A stretch of DNA of 64,000 bases from Nocardia anocheti (GCF_029675105.1 NZ_JAQQFV010000002.1:124001-188000), one strand, 5' to 3'; numbered from the stretch's first letter, positions 50,643-61,364 are shown. A program made the numbers and translations. Notes: generated from the letters alone by a model not told the origin.

Positions 50643-50947
50643 TGGCGAAGAAGTCCAAGATCGCCCGCAACGAACAGCGCCGCGCGATCGTCGAGCGCTA
50701 CGCCGCGCGTCGCGCCGAGCTCAAGGAGCTCATCCGCAAGCCCGACACCGGCGACGAGCAGCGCGCGGCCGCGCAGGCCGAACTGCGCGCCCAGCCCCGC
50801 GATGCCAGTCCGGTACGATTGCGCAATCGGGATGCTGCTGATGGACGGCCACGCGGCCATCTCCGGAAGTTCGGCCTTTCCCGTGTCCGAGTGCGCGAGA
50901 TGGCCCACCGGGGCGAGCTCCCCGGGGTCCACAAATCGAGCTGGTAA
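50642..50947 (+). CDS. rpsN: 30S ribosomal protein S14, zinc-independent type
   Basis: A 101-aa S14 of the long, cysteine-free type: [20 protein letters not shown], then [20 protein letters not shown] and the C-terminal [20 protein letters not shown]. The short zinc-binding S14 has a CxxC pair absent here. Replaces the housekeeping form under zinc limitation. Translation is coupled to rpmG by TGATG. Confidence 0.96.
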   Translation: MAKKSKIARNEQRRAIVERYAARRAELKELIRKPDTGDEQRAAAQAELRAQPRDASPVRLRNRDAADGRPRGHLRKFGLSRVRVREMAHRGELPGVHKSSW

Positions 50948-50957
50948 GGAAAATTCC

Positions 50958-51215
50958 ATGGCAGTGAAGCGAGCACCCTCCAAGAAGGCACGCGCCGAGC
51001 AGGGCCGCAAGCCCAAGAAGAACCCGCTGATCGCGGCGGGCATCGAGTACGTCGACTACAAAGACGTCAACCTGCTGCGCACCTTCATCTCCGACCGCGG
51101 CAAGATCCGCAGCCGCCGAGTCACCGGCCTGACCCCGCAGCAGCAGCGACAGGTCGCCGTCGCGGTGAAGAACGCGCGCGAGATGGCGCTGCTGCCCTTC
51201 ACCACCACGAAGTAG
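50958..51215 (+). CDS. rpsR: 30S ribosomal protein S18, cysteine-free paralogue
   Basis: An 85-aa S18: [40 protein letters not shown], ending ALLPFTTTK. The N-terminal cysteines of the zinc type are replaced. ATG follows AAGGAAAATTCC. Last gene of the L28-L33-S14-S18 run, the same four-gene order known for the zinc-starvation ribosomal operon in mycobacteria. A terminator follows. Confidence 0.96.
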   Translation: MAVKRAPSKKARAEQGRKPKKNPLIAAGIEYVDYKDVNLLRTFISDRGKIRSRRVTGLTPQQQRQVAVAVKNAREMALLPFTTTK

Positions 51216-51227
51216 CGCCGACACGAC

Positions 51228-51262
51228 AGTGGCCCCGAAGCTGTTGCCTCGGGGCCACTTTC
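51228..51262 (+). terminator. Terminator after rpsR
   Basis: AGTGGCCCCGA and TCGGGGCCACT make an 11-bp perfect stem around a 10-nt loop, followed by TTCG. It lies 13 bp after rpsR and may act on the converging lectin-LysM gene too. Confidence 0.8.
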
Positions 51263-51285
51263 GTGTGTCAGGACACGGTTCTACC

Positions 51286-51849
51286 TCACGGGATGGTGAG
51301 GACCTGCCCTGCGTTGATCAGGTCCGGGTTGTCGATGCCCGAGGCCGAGGCGATCTCGTGGTAGCGGTTGCCGTCACCGTAGAAACGCTCCGAGATGGCC
51401 CACAGGGTGTCGCCCGGCTCGACCGTGTAGGTCTGCGCGGCGGGCGGCGGGGGCACCTCTTCGGCGACGGGGGCCGCGGCCACCGGCTCCGGTTCCGGCG
51501 CGGGCAGCGGGTTGTCGGTGTTGGTGGCGGTGGCCCACGCGACCGAGTCGTCGGTGCCGTAGATCACGACGTTGCGGTCGGGCTGCACCACGAGCCGCTC
51601 GACGTTCTTGCCCGCGGTGTCGGTCGCCCACACGCGCGCGCCGTCGCCCTTGTAGAGGACGAAGTCGCCGTCGATCTGCAGGGCCGCGCGCTGCACGTCC
51701 TGTCCATGAGTTTGCGCGGCCCACACGACGTTACCGTCGGGCTCGGACAGCACCAGGTTGCCGTCCGGCTGCAGGGCCAGGGTGTACGCACCGCCGGTCA
51801 GGGACTGTCCCAGTCCCAGTTCTTCGCCTACGCGCAGCGTGTCGCCCAC
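51286..51849 (-). CDS. Bulb-type lectin domain fused to LysM domain
   Basis: A 187-aa protein. Residues 1-115 form a bulb-type (B-lectin) beta-prism with three mannose-site-like motifs: LQPDGNLVLSE, LQIDGDFVLYK and VQPDRNVVIYG; the third best fits the Q-x-D-x-N-x-V-x-Y rule. A Pro/Ala/Glu linker leads to a C-terminal LysM (YTVEPGDTLWAISERFYGDG, then NAGQVLTIP) that binds peptidoglycan. GTG start with AAAGGACG. There is no signal peptide, so how it reaches the wall is unclear. It might link mannosylated glycans to the wall. Confidence 0.85.
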   Translation of the reverse strand: MGDTLRVGEELGLGQSLTGGAYTLALQPDGNLVLSEPDGNVVWAAQTHGQDVQRAALQIDGDFVLYKGDGARVWATDTAGKNVERLVVQPDRNVVIYGTDDSVAWATATNTDNPLPAPEPEPVAAAPVAEEVPPPPAAQTYTVEPGDTLWAISERFYGDGNRYHEIASASGIDNPDLINAGQVLTIP

Positions 51850-52064
51850 GTTCGTCCTTTCGAAGATCCAGTTGCAGAGCATCCAACAAAGCGATGCTCG
51901 CCGTATGCCACGGCGTCGCATCGCAGCCGAATGTAGTCCCCGCAGAGCGGAAATGGGTGAGTTACGCGCACGGTTCGCGGAAAGTTCACTGTGGGCTGCG
52001 TCGCGTTTAGAATGCGCCCGCTGTGCGCACGGCCGCGCGCGGGCCGCCGTCTAGGCTGATCGCC
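51850..52064. other. Divergent intergenic region, 215 bp
   Basis: Between the lectin-LysM gene (leftward) and the lipoprotein gene (rightward). No gene, hairpin or repeat seen. AT content is modestly raised near 51870-51935, a likely promoter zone. Confidence 0.4.
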
Positions 52065-52490
52065 ATGAGAACCGTCGCGCGCGCCGCTGCCGCCCTGGCC
52101 GCCCTCACCCTGCCCCTCACCGCGTGCGGCACCTCCGATTCCCCGGCGCCGCAACCCGACACGACCACCGTCGCCGAGGCCCCCGACGCCGCCATCGGCC
52201 ACCGCTTCACCCCCGACCCCACCATCCTCGAACCCCACCCCCTCCCCCTGGATTCGTGGACTCGCCTGAGCGACAACACGATCGCCGTCAACTACCAGAC
52301 CGGCAACCCCCAGTGCCACGGCATCGACGCCACTGTCACCGAGTCCTCCGACGCCGTCACCATCACCCTCCGCGCGGGCACTCGCGCCGACGCCGTCGGC
52401 AAGATGTGCACCATGAACCTCATCTTCGGCACCACCGAACTCACCTTGAAGTCCCCCCTCGGCACCCGCCAGGTCCTGGGCACGAAATAG
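52065..52490 (+). CDS. Small putative lipoprotein
   Basis: A 141-aa exported protein: signal MRTVARAAAALAALTLPLTA then Cys21, a good lipobox (L-T-A-C). After a Ser/Pro/Thr linker, the mature domain (PLDSWTRLSDNTIAVNYQTG, then GTTELTLKSPLGTRQVLG) has two cysteines likely to pair. No family recognised with certainty. ATG at 52065 chosen over 52023 because it starts the signal directly. It is alone, bounded by a hairpin that also serves purH. Confidence 0.75.
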   Translation: MRTVARAAAALAALTLPLTACGTSDSPAPQPDTTTVAEAPDAAIGHRFTPDPTILEPHPLPLDSWTRLSDNTIAVNYQTGNPQCHGIDATVTESSDAVTITLRAGTRADAVGKMCTMNLIFGTTELTLKSPLGTRQVLGTK

Positions 52491-52499
52491 CCCCGACGA

Positions 52500-52535
52500 C
52501 AACGGGTGCCGCACCGGTTGGTGCGACACCCGTTG
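52500..52535. terminator. Convergent terminator, lipoprotein gene / purH
   Basis: CAACGGGTG-C-CGCACC and GGTGCG-A-CACCCGTTG pair in two stems (9 and 6 bp) around one mismatch with loop GGTT. It lies 9 bp after the lipoprotein stop and 14 bp from the purH stop on the other strand. Confidence 0.75.
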
Positions 52536-52549
52536 GGGTTCGAACGAAC

Positions 52550-54115
52550 TCAGTGGGCGAAGTGGCGAGCGCCCGTGAGGTAGAGGGTGACGCCCGCTTC
52601 CTTGCAGAGGTCCACAGTGTCCTTGTCGCGGATCGAGCCACCGGGGTGGACAATGGCGCGCACGCCCGCGGCGACCAGGATCTGGGGGCCGTCGGAGAAC
52701 GGGAAGAACGCGTCGGAGGCGGCGACGGATCCGGCGGCGCGGTCACCGGCGCGCTCGACAGCGAGCTTGCAGGAATCGACGCGGTTGACCTGGCCCATGC
52801 CGACACCGACGGCGGCACCGTCGTTGGCCAGCAGGATGGCGTTGGACTTCACGGCACGGCAAGCGCGCCAAGCGAATTCGAGGTCGGCCAGGGTGGTGGC
52901 GTCGGCCGGGTCGCCCGCGGCGAGGGTCCAGTTGACCGGGTCGTCGCCCGCGGCGTCGAGCACGTCACGGTCCTGCAGCAGCGCGCCACCGCTGATCGGA
53001 CGCAGCTCCACGCCCTTGCGCTGCGGCGGCTCGGCCACGAGCACGCGCACATTCTTCTTGCGCTGCAACACTTCCACCGCGCCGGGCGCGTAGCCGGGAG
53101 CCACGATCACCTCGGTGAAGATCTCGGCGACCTGCTCGGCCATCTCCACGCTGACCTCGCGGTTGGCCGCGATCACGCCACCGTAGGCGCTGACCGGGTC
53201 GGTGGCGTGGGCCCTGCGGTGGGCCTCGGCGATGTCGGCGCCCACGGCGATGCCGCACGGGTTGGCGTGCTTGATCACCGCGACGGCGGGCTCGTCGAAG
53301 TCGAAGGCGGCGCGCCAGGCGGCGTCACCGTCGGTGTAGTTGTTGTACGACATCTCCTTGCCGTGCAGCTGCTCGGCCTGCGCGATGCCCACCGTGCCGT
53401 CGTTGCTGGTGTACAGCGCGGCGGCCTGGTGCGGGTTCTCGCCGTAGCGCAGCACCGCGGCGCGCGCCCAGGAACCGGCGACCCAGTTCGGGAACTGCTC
53501 GGTCTCCTCGGCGACGGCGGGCACGGCCACCGACCCCATCCAGCTCGCCACGGCCACGTCGTAGCTGGCGGTGTGCTGGAAGGCCTTGGCCGCCAGCGCG
53601 GTCCGCTCGGCGAGGGTGAATCCACCGGACTTGACCGCGGCGAGCACGTCGTCGTAATCGGTGACGTCGACGACCACGCCGACCGACGGGTGGTTCTTGG
53701 CGGCGGCGCGCACCATCGAGGGCCCGCCGATGTCGATCTGCTCCACGCACTCGTCGACGCTGGCGCCGCTGGCCACCGTCTGGGTGAACGGGTACAGGTT
53801 CACCACGACCAGCTGGAAGGCTTCCACCCCGAGCTCCACGAGCTGCTCGACGTGCTCCGGACGGCGGGTGTCGGCCAGGATGCCCGCGTGCACGCGCGGG
53901 TGCAGCGTCTTGACGCGGCCGTCGAGGGTCTCCGGGAAACCGGTCAGGTCCTCGACCTTGGTGACCGGAATGCCCGCCTCGGCGATCTTGCCCGCGGTCG
54001 AGCCGGTCGACACCAGTTCCACGCCAGCGGCGTGCAGTCCGGTGGCCAGCTCGACGAGCCCGGTCTTGTCGTAGACGCTCACCAGCGCCCTGCGGATCGC
54101 CTTACGTTCACTCAC
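52550..54115 (-). CDS. purH: Bifunctional AICAR transformylase / IMP cyclohydrolase
   Basis: PurH performs the last two steps of IMP synthesis: formyl transfer from 10-formyl-THF to AICAR, then ring closure. The 521-aa protein has the MGS-like cyclohydrolase half ([48 protein letters not shown]) and the transformylase half ([38 protein letters not shown]). All signatures are intact. GTG start overlaps the purN stop by 4 bp (GTGA), so both are one operon with perM before them. Confidence 0.97.
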   Translation of the reverse strand: MSERKAIRRALVSVYDKTGLVELATGLHAAGVELVSTGSTAGKIAEAGIPVTKVEDLTGFPETLDGRVKTLHPRVHAGILADTRRPEHVEQLVELGVEAFQLVVVNLYPFTQTVASGASVDECVEQIDIGGPSMVRAAAKNHPSVGVVVDVTDYDDVLAAVKSGGFTLAERTALAAKAFQHTASYDVAVASWMGSVAVPAVAEETEQFPNWVAGSWARAAVLRYGENPHQAAALYTSNDGTVGIAQAEQLHGKEMSYNNYTDGDAAWRAAFDFDEPAVAVIKHANPCGIAVGADIAEAHRRAHATDPVSAYGGVIAANREVSVEMAEQVAEIFTEVIVAPGYAPGAVEVLQRKKNVRVLVAEPPQRKGVELRPISGGALLQDRDVLDAAGDDPVNWTLAAGDPADATTLADLEFAWRACRAVKSNAILLANDGAAVGVGMGQVNRVDSCKLAVERAGDRAAGSVAASDAFFPFSDGPQILVAAGVRAIVHPGGSIRDKDTVDLCKEAGVTLYLTGARHFAH

Positions 54116-54822
54116 CGGCGTGCTCGCTCATCTGGAATTTCTGCCTTTCGTCCGTCGGAGACAATGCCTCGCGTCGCGACGGCGGCGATGACCTCCGCCA
54201 GCAACCGTCGCTCGACAACCTTGATGCGTTCGTGCAGGGCGGCCTCGTCGTCGCCGGGCAGTACGTCGACCGCCTCCTGGGCGAGGATCGGGCCGGTGTC
54301 CACGCCCGCGTCGACCAGGTGCACCGTGCAGCCGGTGACCTTGGCGCCGTAGGCGAGCGCGTCACGCACCCCGTGCGCGCCGGGGAACGACGGCAGCAGC
54401 GCGGGATGGGTGTTGATGAAGCGGCCGCCGAAGCGTTCGAGGAACGCGGGGCCGACGATCTTCATGAAACCGGCCGAGACGACCAGGTCGGGCCGGAAGG
54501 CGTCGACGGCCTCGGTCAGCGCGTGGTCCCAGGCGGCCCGATCCGGGAAATCCTGGACCGCGACGCGGAAGTGCTCGATTCCGGCGGCCTCGGCGTGGTC
54601 GGTGGCCGCGCAGACCCGGTCGACGCCGACCGCGACGATCTTCGCGGGATATCCGGGCTCCTGGGCGGCCGCGAGCAGGGCGGCGAGCAACGAGCCGGTG
54701 CCCGAGGCGAGGACGACGACGGTGGCCGGATTGCTGGTCAGCGCTCTACTCCTGCGTGTGGTCGGATGGCGGCGATTCGGCGATACCGCCGGGTCGAGCT
54801 TAACGACCGGTGGTCGTGTCAC
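54112..54822 (-). CDS. purN: Phosphoribosylglycinamide formyltransferase PurN
   Basis: PurN formylates GAR using 10-formyl-THF in purine synthesis. Motifs: [51 protein letters not shown] with the catalytic Asn and His, and [19 protein letters not shown] with the catalytic Asp. The GTG at 54822 is the only ordinary start codon before the first strand; it gives 236 aa with a ~30-residue N-terminal extension and overlaps perM by 23 bp. A CTG at 54741 would give a more usual 209 aa. Operon perM-purN-purH, as in Rv0955-Rv0956-Rv0957. Confidence 0.93.
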   Translation of the reverse strand: MTRPPVVKLDPAVSPNRRHPTTRRSRALTSNPATVVVLASGTGSLLAALLAAAQEPGYPAKIVAVGVDRVCAATDHAEAAGIEHFRVAVQDFPDRAAWDHALTEAVDAFRPDLVVSAGFMKIVGPAFLERFGGRFINTHPALLPSFPGAHGVRDALAYGAKVTGCTVHLVDAGVDTGPILAQEAVDVLPGDDEAALHERIKVVERRLLAEVIAAVATRGIVSDGRKAEIPDERARR

Positions 54823-56314
54823 CTTCCGGCAGGTCCGCCTCGACCACCTCGGCGTCGACGATCTCCTCGGTGGGCTCGGTCGTGGAGCCGGGAGCGGCGA
54901 TGCTCACCTCGACGTCGTCATCGATGTCCTCGACGAGTTCGGCGTCGACTTCGACAGGGGTGTCGGCGTCGTCGTAGGTGTCCTCGTCGTCGTAATCCTC
55001 GTCGTAGTCGTCGTCGGGGTCTTCGTCGTCCTCGTCGTAGTAGTAGTCCTCGTCGTAGTCGTCGTAGTAATCGTCGTCCTCGACCGGGGCGGTCGGGGTC
55101 AGGAAGCGGCGGGCGAAGACCATGCCGACGAACCCGCCGACACCGAACCAGGTCACCATCAGCGGGACCAGCATGAGCAGATCCGTACCGACCCACCCGA
55201 TCGCGCCGAGCTGTCCGCTGGCCAGGACCGTGAGCAGCAGGAACGCCAGGGTCGACAGCCCGGCGGAGGTGAGCGTGGCCCAGGGGGCGCCGGGACGGTC
55301 GTCGCTGGTGCGGCCGAGTTCGACACCGCCGAGCACGCCGACGGCCAGCGGCACCAGCAGCAGCGCGGGCCACCAGGCCGAGGCCGGGCCCTCGGGCACC
55401 GGGATCAGCGCGGGTACCGCCGGTAGCTGCGCACCGCTCACCCCGAACAGTCCGACGGACCCGGTGCCGAATTGCACGGCGGCACCGGAGAGCAGCCCGG
55501 CCGCGGCGATCACCACATTCGGCAGATACAGCAGCGCGAGCAGGCTGGTACCCAGCACATCGGTGACGTTGTGGGCCTGCTGATAGGTCACCTCGAAGCG
55601 CGACAGGTGCGCGAACAGCGAGATCACCGTGGCCAGCGCGGCACAGCCGAGCATGCGCAGCACGGTGCGACGGGCGGCGCGCGCGCCGAGCACCGCCCAG
55701 CCCGGGATCTCCACGGGCAGCAGGGCGCACACCTCGGGCCACGCGCGGCTGACGATGCCCGCCGCGGCCGCGCCCAGATACAGCACGATGACCCAGCCGA
55801 AGGCCGAGATCGGGCCCGGCGGTTCGAGCGGCGTGACCCCGGCGGCGTCCCCGGTGACGGCCAGACAGACCGCGGTCATCAGCAGTGGTCCGGCGAGCAC
55901 GGCCCCGGCCAGCCAGGCCAGGTCGATCGGCTGCGGCCGGTTCGGCACGGCCCGCGCGCATTCGCGGGCGGCCAGCCAGCACAGCAGCGCGGTGGGGACC
56001 AGCGGCAGCAGCCCGAGGGTCGTGCGGCCGACGGTGAGCGGAATCTGGTGGGCGGCAAGCCAGGTGGCGCCGACCGCGGCGGGCGCGCTGGTGAGATCGG
56101 TGTCGGTGGTCAGCATGACCACCAGGACGAGCAGCACCGTGGCCGCCAGCGCGCAGATCGTGGGCCGGGCGGCGACCAGCAGCAGGGTCCGCGCGCGCTC
56201 CGGCGAGGGTGTCCACCACCCGGGTTCGCGACCCGGCGGCGGTGCGGCGGCGGTCGCCCCTCGGCCGCCGAGTGACCCGGAGGTCCGGCGCACCAGGGCG
56301 TTACGGGAGCTCAT
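54800..56314 (-). CDS. perM: PerM (DUF6350) polytopic division-associated membrane protein
   Basis: A 504-aa protein with about ten membrane helices (residues ~45-420) and a very acidic cytosolic tail rich in Asp, Glu and Tyr (DDDYYDDYDEDYYYDEDDED). It matches DUF6350/Rv0955, called PerM, which in M. tuberculosis helps stabilise the divisome protein FtsB and is needed for growth at low Mg and for persistence in mice. Place before purN is conserved. ATG start. The acidic tail is longer than I expect and may bind cations. Confidence 0.85.
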   Translation of the reverse strand: MSSRNALVRRTSGSLGGRGATAAAPPPGREPGWWTPSPERARTLLLVAARPTICALAATVLLVLVVMLTTDTDLTSAPAAVGATWLAAHQIPLTVGRTTLGLLPLVPTALLCWLAARECARAVPNRPQPIDLAWLAGAVLAGPLLMTAVCLAVTGDAAGVTPLEPPGPISAFGWVIVLYLGAAAAGIVSRAWPEVCALLPVEIPGWAVLGARAARRTVLRMLGCAALATVISLFAHLSRFEVTYQQAHNVTDVLGTSLLALLYLPNVVIAAAGLLSGAAVQFGTGSVGLFGVSGAQLPAVPALIPVPEGPASAWWPALLLVPLAVGVLGGVELGRTSDDRPGAPWATLTSAGLSTLAFLLLTVLASGQLGAIGWVGTDLLMLVPLMVTWFGVGGFVGMVFARRFLTPTAPVEDDDYYDDYDEDYYYDEDDEDPDDDYDEDYDDEDTYDDADTPVEVDAELVEDIDDDVEVSIAAPGSTTEPTEEIVDAEVVEADLPEGDTTTGR

Positions 56315-56362
56315 GACAATTCAGCGTGGCAGCTTCCCCGGCGGGCGCGGGGCAGGCGCGCC

Positions 56363-56392
56363 GCGAGCCCACAGGCACACCTGTGGGCTCGC
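56363..56392 (-). terminator. Hairpin between DUF5336 gene and perM
   Basis: GCGAGCCCACAGG and CCTGTGGGCTCGC form a perfect 13-bp stem with loop CACA, 37 bp after the DUF5336 stop. No T-run; likely terminator. Confidence 0.65.
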
Positions 56393-56428
56393 GATCGCAC
56401 CTCCTGCCACGCGCGGCGGCCGTCGGTA

Positions 56429-57487
56429 TTACTTCTGGTCGTCGTTCGGACGGAACGCGGTGGTGGCGTCGGCGGCCGGATCGGCCGTCTGCTCGCCACC
56501 GAACGGCTGACCCGCCGCGGTGCCCGGCTGCGCCGACGGCGCGCTCGGCGCACCGTAGGACGCGCCACCGAAGGGCTGACCCGGCTGCTGGCCACCGTAG
56601 TTCTGCGTGGCGCTCTCGTCCGGACGCGGCTGCGCCTGCTGCTGCGGCTGCGCGCCGTAGGGCGACTGCTGCTGCGGCTGCTGGCCGTACTGCTGCTGAC
56701 CGTAGGGCGACTGCTGCGGCTGCTGACCGTAGGACGGCTGACCCGGCTGCTGCCCGTAGGACGGCTGCTGGGCCTGCGGCACCGACGGCTGGCTCTGCTG
56801 ACCGTAGGGCGACTGGGTCGGGTACTGGCCACCGGTCGACGGCTGGCCGAAAGCCTGCTGCTGCCCGTACTGCTGACCCGGCTGGCCGGGCTGACCATAG
56901 CCACCCTGCTGGCCGTACCCCTGCTGCCCGTACTGCCCGTACTGGCCCGGCTGCTGCTGCGGCTGAGCCGGTTTCGGCGCGGGCGCCTTGATGATGCCCA
57001 GGCCGAACAGCAGCGCCAGCACCAGCAGCACCGCGGTGATGAACGACAGCGCGGTGATGACGTAGGAGCCCCACTGCAGCTCGGTGCCGTCGCCCGCCTT
57101 GATCAGCGACACGACGATGCCGACGAACCCGGCCACGGCGGCCGCCGCCGCCACGCCGCGCACATTCTGCTTGGGTAGCAACGACAATCCGGCCAGCAGC
57201 GCGGCCAGCAGCACCAGCGTGGCGTTGGCCGAGCCGGTGGTCTCGAAGATGGACGCGGTCTCGGTGGTCTTGAGCAGGGTGATGCCCACGAACGGCGCGA
57301 AACCGAGCAGGAACGTCACCACACCGAGTCCGGCGGCGGCCGCGGTCAGGAGGAAGGGCAGGCCCTTGGTCTCCGCGCCGTCGGCGGTCGATGGCGCAGC
57401 CGCGGCGGCTCCGGTGCTCGGGCCCTGGCTGGGCGCGGCGGGTGTCGCGGGTGCGTTGTACCCGGAGCCCCCGGTCGGGTATGACAT
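56429..57487 (-). CDS. DUF5336 membrane protein with Gln/Pro/Tyr-Gly-rich tail (34-kDa antigen type)
   Basis: A 352-aa protein with an N-terminal low-complexity segment, four membrane helices at ~45-185 ([74 protein letters not shown]) and a ~165-residue tail of [13 protein letters not shown] repeats. This is the Rv0954 type, an antigen that has been tied to the division machinery. The tail is a low-complexity chain likely to form weak interactions. ATG at 57487. Gene order perM-DUF5336-sucCD is conserved with M. tuberculosis. Confidence 0.85.
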   Translation of the reverse strand: MSYPTGGSGYNAPATPAAPSQGPSTGAAAAAPSTADGAETKGLPFLLTAAAAGLGVVTFLLGFAPFVGITLLKTTETASIFETTGSANATLVLLAALLAGLSLLPKQNVRGVAAAAAVAGFVGIVVSLIKAGDGTELQWGSYVITALSFITAVLLVLALLFGLGIIKAPAPKPAQPQQQPGQYGQYGQQGYGQQGGYGQPGQPGQQYGQQQAFGQPSTGGQYPTQSPYGQQSQPSVPQAQQPSYGQQPGQPSYGQQPQQSPYGQQQYGQQPQQQSPYGAQPQQQAQPRPDESATQNYGGQQPGQPFGGASYGAPSAPSAQPGTAAGQPFGGEQTADPAADATTAFRPNDDQK

Positions 57488-57631
57488 GTCGTCGTCTCCT
57501 TGTCGAGTCGTGCGCATCGGTCGCGTCGAACTGACTGGTGGTGATCCGGTCTTGACGCTACTGCACGCGCTGTCCCGGGTCATCACCAACCGATCGGCCT
57601 GTGGACAAACCACCGCCTGTGGATGAATCGA

Positions 57632-57669
57632 CGAAGGCCGCCTCCCGTAAACCTGGGAAGCGGCCTTCG
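57632..57669 (-). terminator. Terminator after sucD
   Basis: CGAAGGCCGC-C-TCCC and GGGA-A-GCGGCCTTCG pair with one mismatch, 14-bp stem, 8-nt loop, 20 bp after the sucD stop. The minus strand continues TCGATTCATCC. Confidence 0.75.
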
Positions 57670-57688
57670 TAGTGTGAGATCCGTCGGA

Positions 57689-58606
57689 TCAGGCGGAAGC
57701 GATCGACGCCTTCTCCAGGATCTCGCGGGCCAGCGCGGCGGTGGCGGACGGCGTCTTGCCGACCTTCACACCCGCGGCCTCGAGAGCCTCCTGCTTGGCC
57801 TGCGCGGTACCGCCACCACTGGAGACGATGGCACCGGCGTGGCCCATGGTCTTGCCCTCGGGCGCGGTGAAACCGGCGACGTAGCCGACGACCGGCTTGG
57901 TCACGTTGGCCTTGATGTAGGCCGCGGCACGCTCCTCGGCGTCACCACCGATCTCGCCGATCATGACGATGATCTTGGTCTCCGGGTCCTTCTCGAACGC
58001 CTCGATGGCGTCGATGTGGGTGGTGCCGATGACCGGGTCGCCGCCGATGCCGATCGCGGTCGAGAAACCGAAATCGCGCAGCTCGTACATCATCTGGTAG
58101 GTCAGCGTGCCCGACTTCGACACCAGGCCGATCGGGCCCTTGCCGGTGATGTTGTTCGGGGTGATGCCGACCAGCGCCTCGCCCGGGGTGATGATGCCGG
58201 GGCAGTTCGGGCCGATGATGCGGGTCTTCTCGCCCTTCTCCACGTTGTAGGCCCACGCGTAGGCGGAGTCCTGCACCGGGATGCCCTCGGTGATGACCAC
58301 GAGCAGCGGGATCTCCGCGTCGATGGCCTCGATGATGGCGTCCTTGGAGAAGGCGGGCGGCACGAACGCGATGGAGGTGTCGGCGCCGGTCTTCTCGATC
58401 GCCTCGGCGACCGAACCGAACACGGGCAGCTCGATCTGGTTGCCGTCCTTGTCGGTATGGGTGACCGTGGTCCCGGCCTTGCGCGCGTTGACGCCGCCAA
58501 CGACGTTGGTGCCCGCCTTCAGCATCAGCGCGGTGTGCTTGGTGCCCTCGCCGCCGGTGATGCCCTGGACGATGACCTTGTTGTCCTTGTTCAGGAAGAT
58601 GGACAT
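57689..58606 (-). CDS. sucD: Succinyl-CoA synthetase alpha subunit
   Basis: SucD binds CoA and carries the phosphohistidine that links succinyl-CoA cleavage to nucleoside-triphosphate formation. The 305-aa protein shows [16 protein letters not shown], the [12 protein letters not shown] signature and the phospho-site His256 in [18 protein letters not shown] start 12 bp after sucC. Fully typical. Confidence 0.97.
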   Translation of the reverse strand: MSIFLNKDNKVIVQGITGGEGTKHTALMLKAGTNVVGGVNARKAGTTVTHTDKDGNQIELPVFGSVAEAIEKTGADTSIAFVPPAFSKDAIIEAIDAEIPLLVVITEGIPVQDSAYAWAYNVEKGEKTRIIGPNCPGIITPGEALVGITPNNITGKGPIGLVSKSGTLTYQMMYELRDFGFSTAIGIGGDPVIGTTHIDAIEAFEKDPETKIIVMIGEIGGDAEERAAAYIKANVTKPVVGYVAGFTAPEGKTMGHAGAIVSSGGGTAQAKQEALEAAGVKVGKTPSATAALAREILEKASIASA

Positions 58607-58618
58607 GTTCGCTGTTCC

Positions 58619-59788
<1,170 letters not shown>

Positions 59789-60195
59789 GTACTCACCGTC
59801 TCGTCTGCGTTGCTATGACAACGTCTTTGTTGGCGGCCCGACGTCGGTAGCGGGTCGGGTCGGACTCTAACCAGTCACATGGAGGGCCAATCGGCCACAT
59901 TCATCCTAAGTGGCGCAGGTCACGACCCCTAACGGGAGGTCCACAAAACCGCCGGTCAAGGCTACTGGCGAGTAGTTTTCGGGCGATTTCGCACGGCGTG
60001 GCAGGTCGCGCCGGGTAAAGCCGGGGCGGTCCGACATCTACTACGTTATGTCGTCGACAGACCTCACCCGAGGACGTCGAAAACGGTGAGATTCTGTGTT
60101 GCGTTACAGTGACGAATCTCACAGGTAGGTGTAGGTTTCCGACCAGCGCTTGCCACCCTGCAATCGCTTCGTTACCGTCAATGCGGTCGAAGTCA
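59789..60195. other. sucC / M23-peptidase divergent region
   Basis: About 400 bp without a gene. The part 59930-60130 is AT-richer (for example TTCTGTGTTGCGTTACAGTGACGAATCTC) and should hold the M23 promoter and leader start; sucC promoter lies left. No established riboswitch fold was evident to me, although cell-wall hydrolase genes in this group often have one. Confidence 0.45.
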
Positions 60196-60237
60196 CAACC
60201 AGGTCACGACAACCAGGTCACGACTGGCAGGTCAGGA
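60196..60237 (+). repeat. Three 14-bp tandem repeats in the M23-peptidase leader
   Basis: CAACCAGGTCACGA occurs twice with no gap (60196-60209, 60210-60223) and a third, diverged copy follows (CTGGCAGGTCAGGA, 60224-60237). They end 3 bp before the GAGGAGGA ribosome site of the leader peptide, a place where a regulator or RNA structure could control translation. Confidence 0.8.
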
Positions 60238-60255
60238 CTGAGGAGGACGACAAGC

Positions 60256-60312
60256 TTGAGGCACTTCAGCACTCGCTTGGCACAGCCGTCGGCGATTCGG
60301 CGCAGCCGATGA
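60256..60312 (+). CDS. Putative 18-aa leader peptide coupled to the M23 peptidase
   Basis: A TTG codon 8 bp after a near-perfect ribosome site (GAGGAGGA) opens an 18-codon frame, LRHFSTRLAQPSAIRRSR (first residue read as Met), whose TGA overlaps the M23 ATG in ATGA. The M23 start itself has no ribosome site, so translation of the enzyme may depend on this leader. Five of its 18 residues are arginine. It could also simply be a coupling frame. No homology judged. Confidence 0.5.
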   Translation: MRHFSTRLAQPSAIRRSR

Positions 60313-61364
60313 ACCACCGCTCCACCTTCTCGCTCGACAACCAGCAGAGCTCCGGACATCGTTACCGGTACACCGACGAGTACACCTCGCACCCGCAGGC
60401 CGGACGCGCCCCGGCGGCACAGCCCGACACCGCGTGGCCGCGCACCGATTCCTGGCACACCCAGAACAACAGCTGGTCCGGTGACGCCGCCTGGACCCCC
60501 GCCGACGACGAGTGGACCGCCGACGAGTCCGACTCCTACGACTCCGGCACCTACAGCAGCGCCACCTGGGAGCCCGCCGCCTCCGACGGCGCCTACGCCG
60601 CACCGCCCGAGACCCACCGGGCCGAACGACGTGGCGGCGCGCATCGCGTCCCTGCCCCGCCCGCCGCGCTCAAGGGCCGCGCCGCGGTCATCGCCGTCGC
60701 CGCCGGTGCGGTCGTGGCGGCCGGTCAGGCCGCGATGGCCTCGCCCGAACAGCCCAACCACGGCGTCGATTACGAAGCCGCGGGCCAGATCCACGAGATC
60801 GCCGCGCAGTCGATGAACACCGCTGGCCTCGACGACCAGGGCACCGCGCCGCAGGTCCTCGACGCCACCGCGGTCGCCGACAAGAACGACTTCGGCGACA
60901 TCCTCGCCAAGGGCGCGAAGTTCGCCGAAGACCTCGCCGCGCAGGAATCCGCCAAGCTGCGTCCGCTGTTCGCCAGGTTCGCCGCGGGCAGCTACACCTC
61001 CGGCTTCGGTGCCCGCTGGGGCGTGCAGCATCTCGGCATCGATGTCGCCGGTCCGATCGGCACGCCGATCTACTCGGTCGCCGACGGCACCGTCATCGAG
61101 GCGGGCCCGGCCTCCGGCTTCGGCATGTGGGTGCGCGTGCTGCACGACGACGGCACCATCACCATCTACGGCCACATCGACACCGCCACCGTCTCCGCGG
61201 GCGAGCGGGTGCTGGCGGGCGATCAGATCGCCACCATGGGCAACCGCGGCTTCTCCACCGGCCCGCACTGCCATTTCGAGGTGTGGCTCAACGGCACCGA
61301 CAAGATCGACCCGGTCCCGTGGCTGGCCACCCGCGGCATCAGCCTGGGCATCCAGCGCGACTAG
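60309..61364 (+). CDS. M23-family peptidoglycan endopeptidase, membrane anchored
   Basis: A 351-aa LytM-type zinc metallopeptidase. Residues 1-120 are a disordered cytosolic part (WSGDAAWTPADDEWTADES), a membrane helix or signal lies ~125-150 (AAVIAVAAGAVVAAGQAAMA), and the M23 domain is at ~220-350 with zinc ligands in HLGIDVAGPIGTPI (H-x3-D), and HCHFEVW (H-x-H), plus YGHIDT. All catalytic residues are present, so it should cut peptide cross-links. It corresponds to Rv0950c beside sucC. The ATG at 60309 overlaps the leader peptide stop. Placement upstream of a division-linked region fits a role in septal wall turnover. Confidence 0.9.
   Translation: MNHRSTFSLDNQQSSGHRYRYTDEYTSHPQAGRAPAAQPDTAWPRTDSWHTQNNSWSGDAAWTPADDEWTADESDSYDSGTYSSATWEPAASDGAYAAPPETHRAERRGGAHRVPAPPAALKGRAAVIAVAAGAVVAAGQAAMASPEQPNHGVDYEAAGQIHEIAAQSMNTAGLDDQGTAPQVLDATAVADKNDFGDILAKGAKFAEDLAAQESAKLRPLFARFAAGSYTSGFGARWGVQHLGIDVAGPIGTPIYSVADGTVIEAGPASGFGMWVRVLHDDGTITIYGHIDTATVSAGERVLAGDQIATMGNRGFSTGPHCHFEVWLNGTDKIDPVPWLATRGISLGIQRD

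Noticed and set aside
59930..60255. Possible c-di-AMP (ydaO-type) riboswitch before the M23 peptidase
   Set aside because: Such riboswitches often precede wall-hydrolase genes in actinobacteria, but I could not find the conserved core in this leader.
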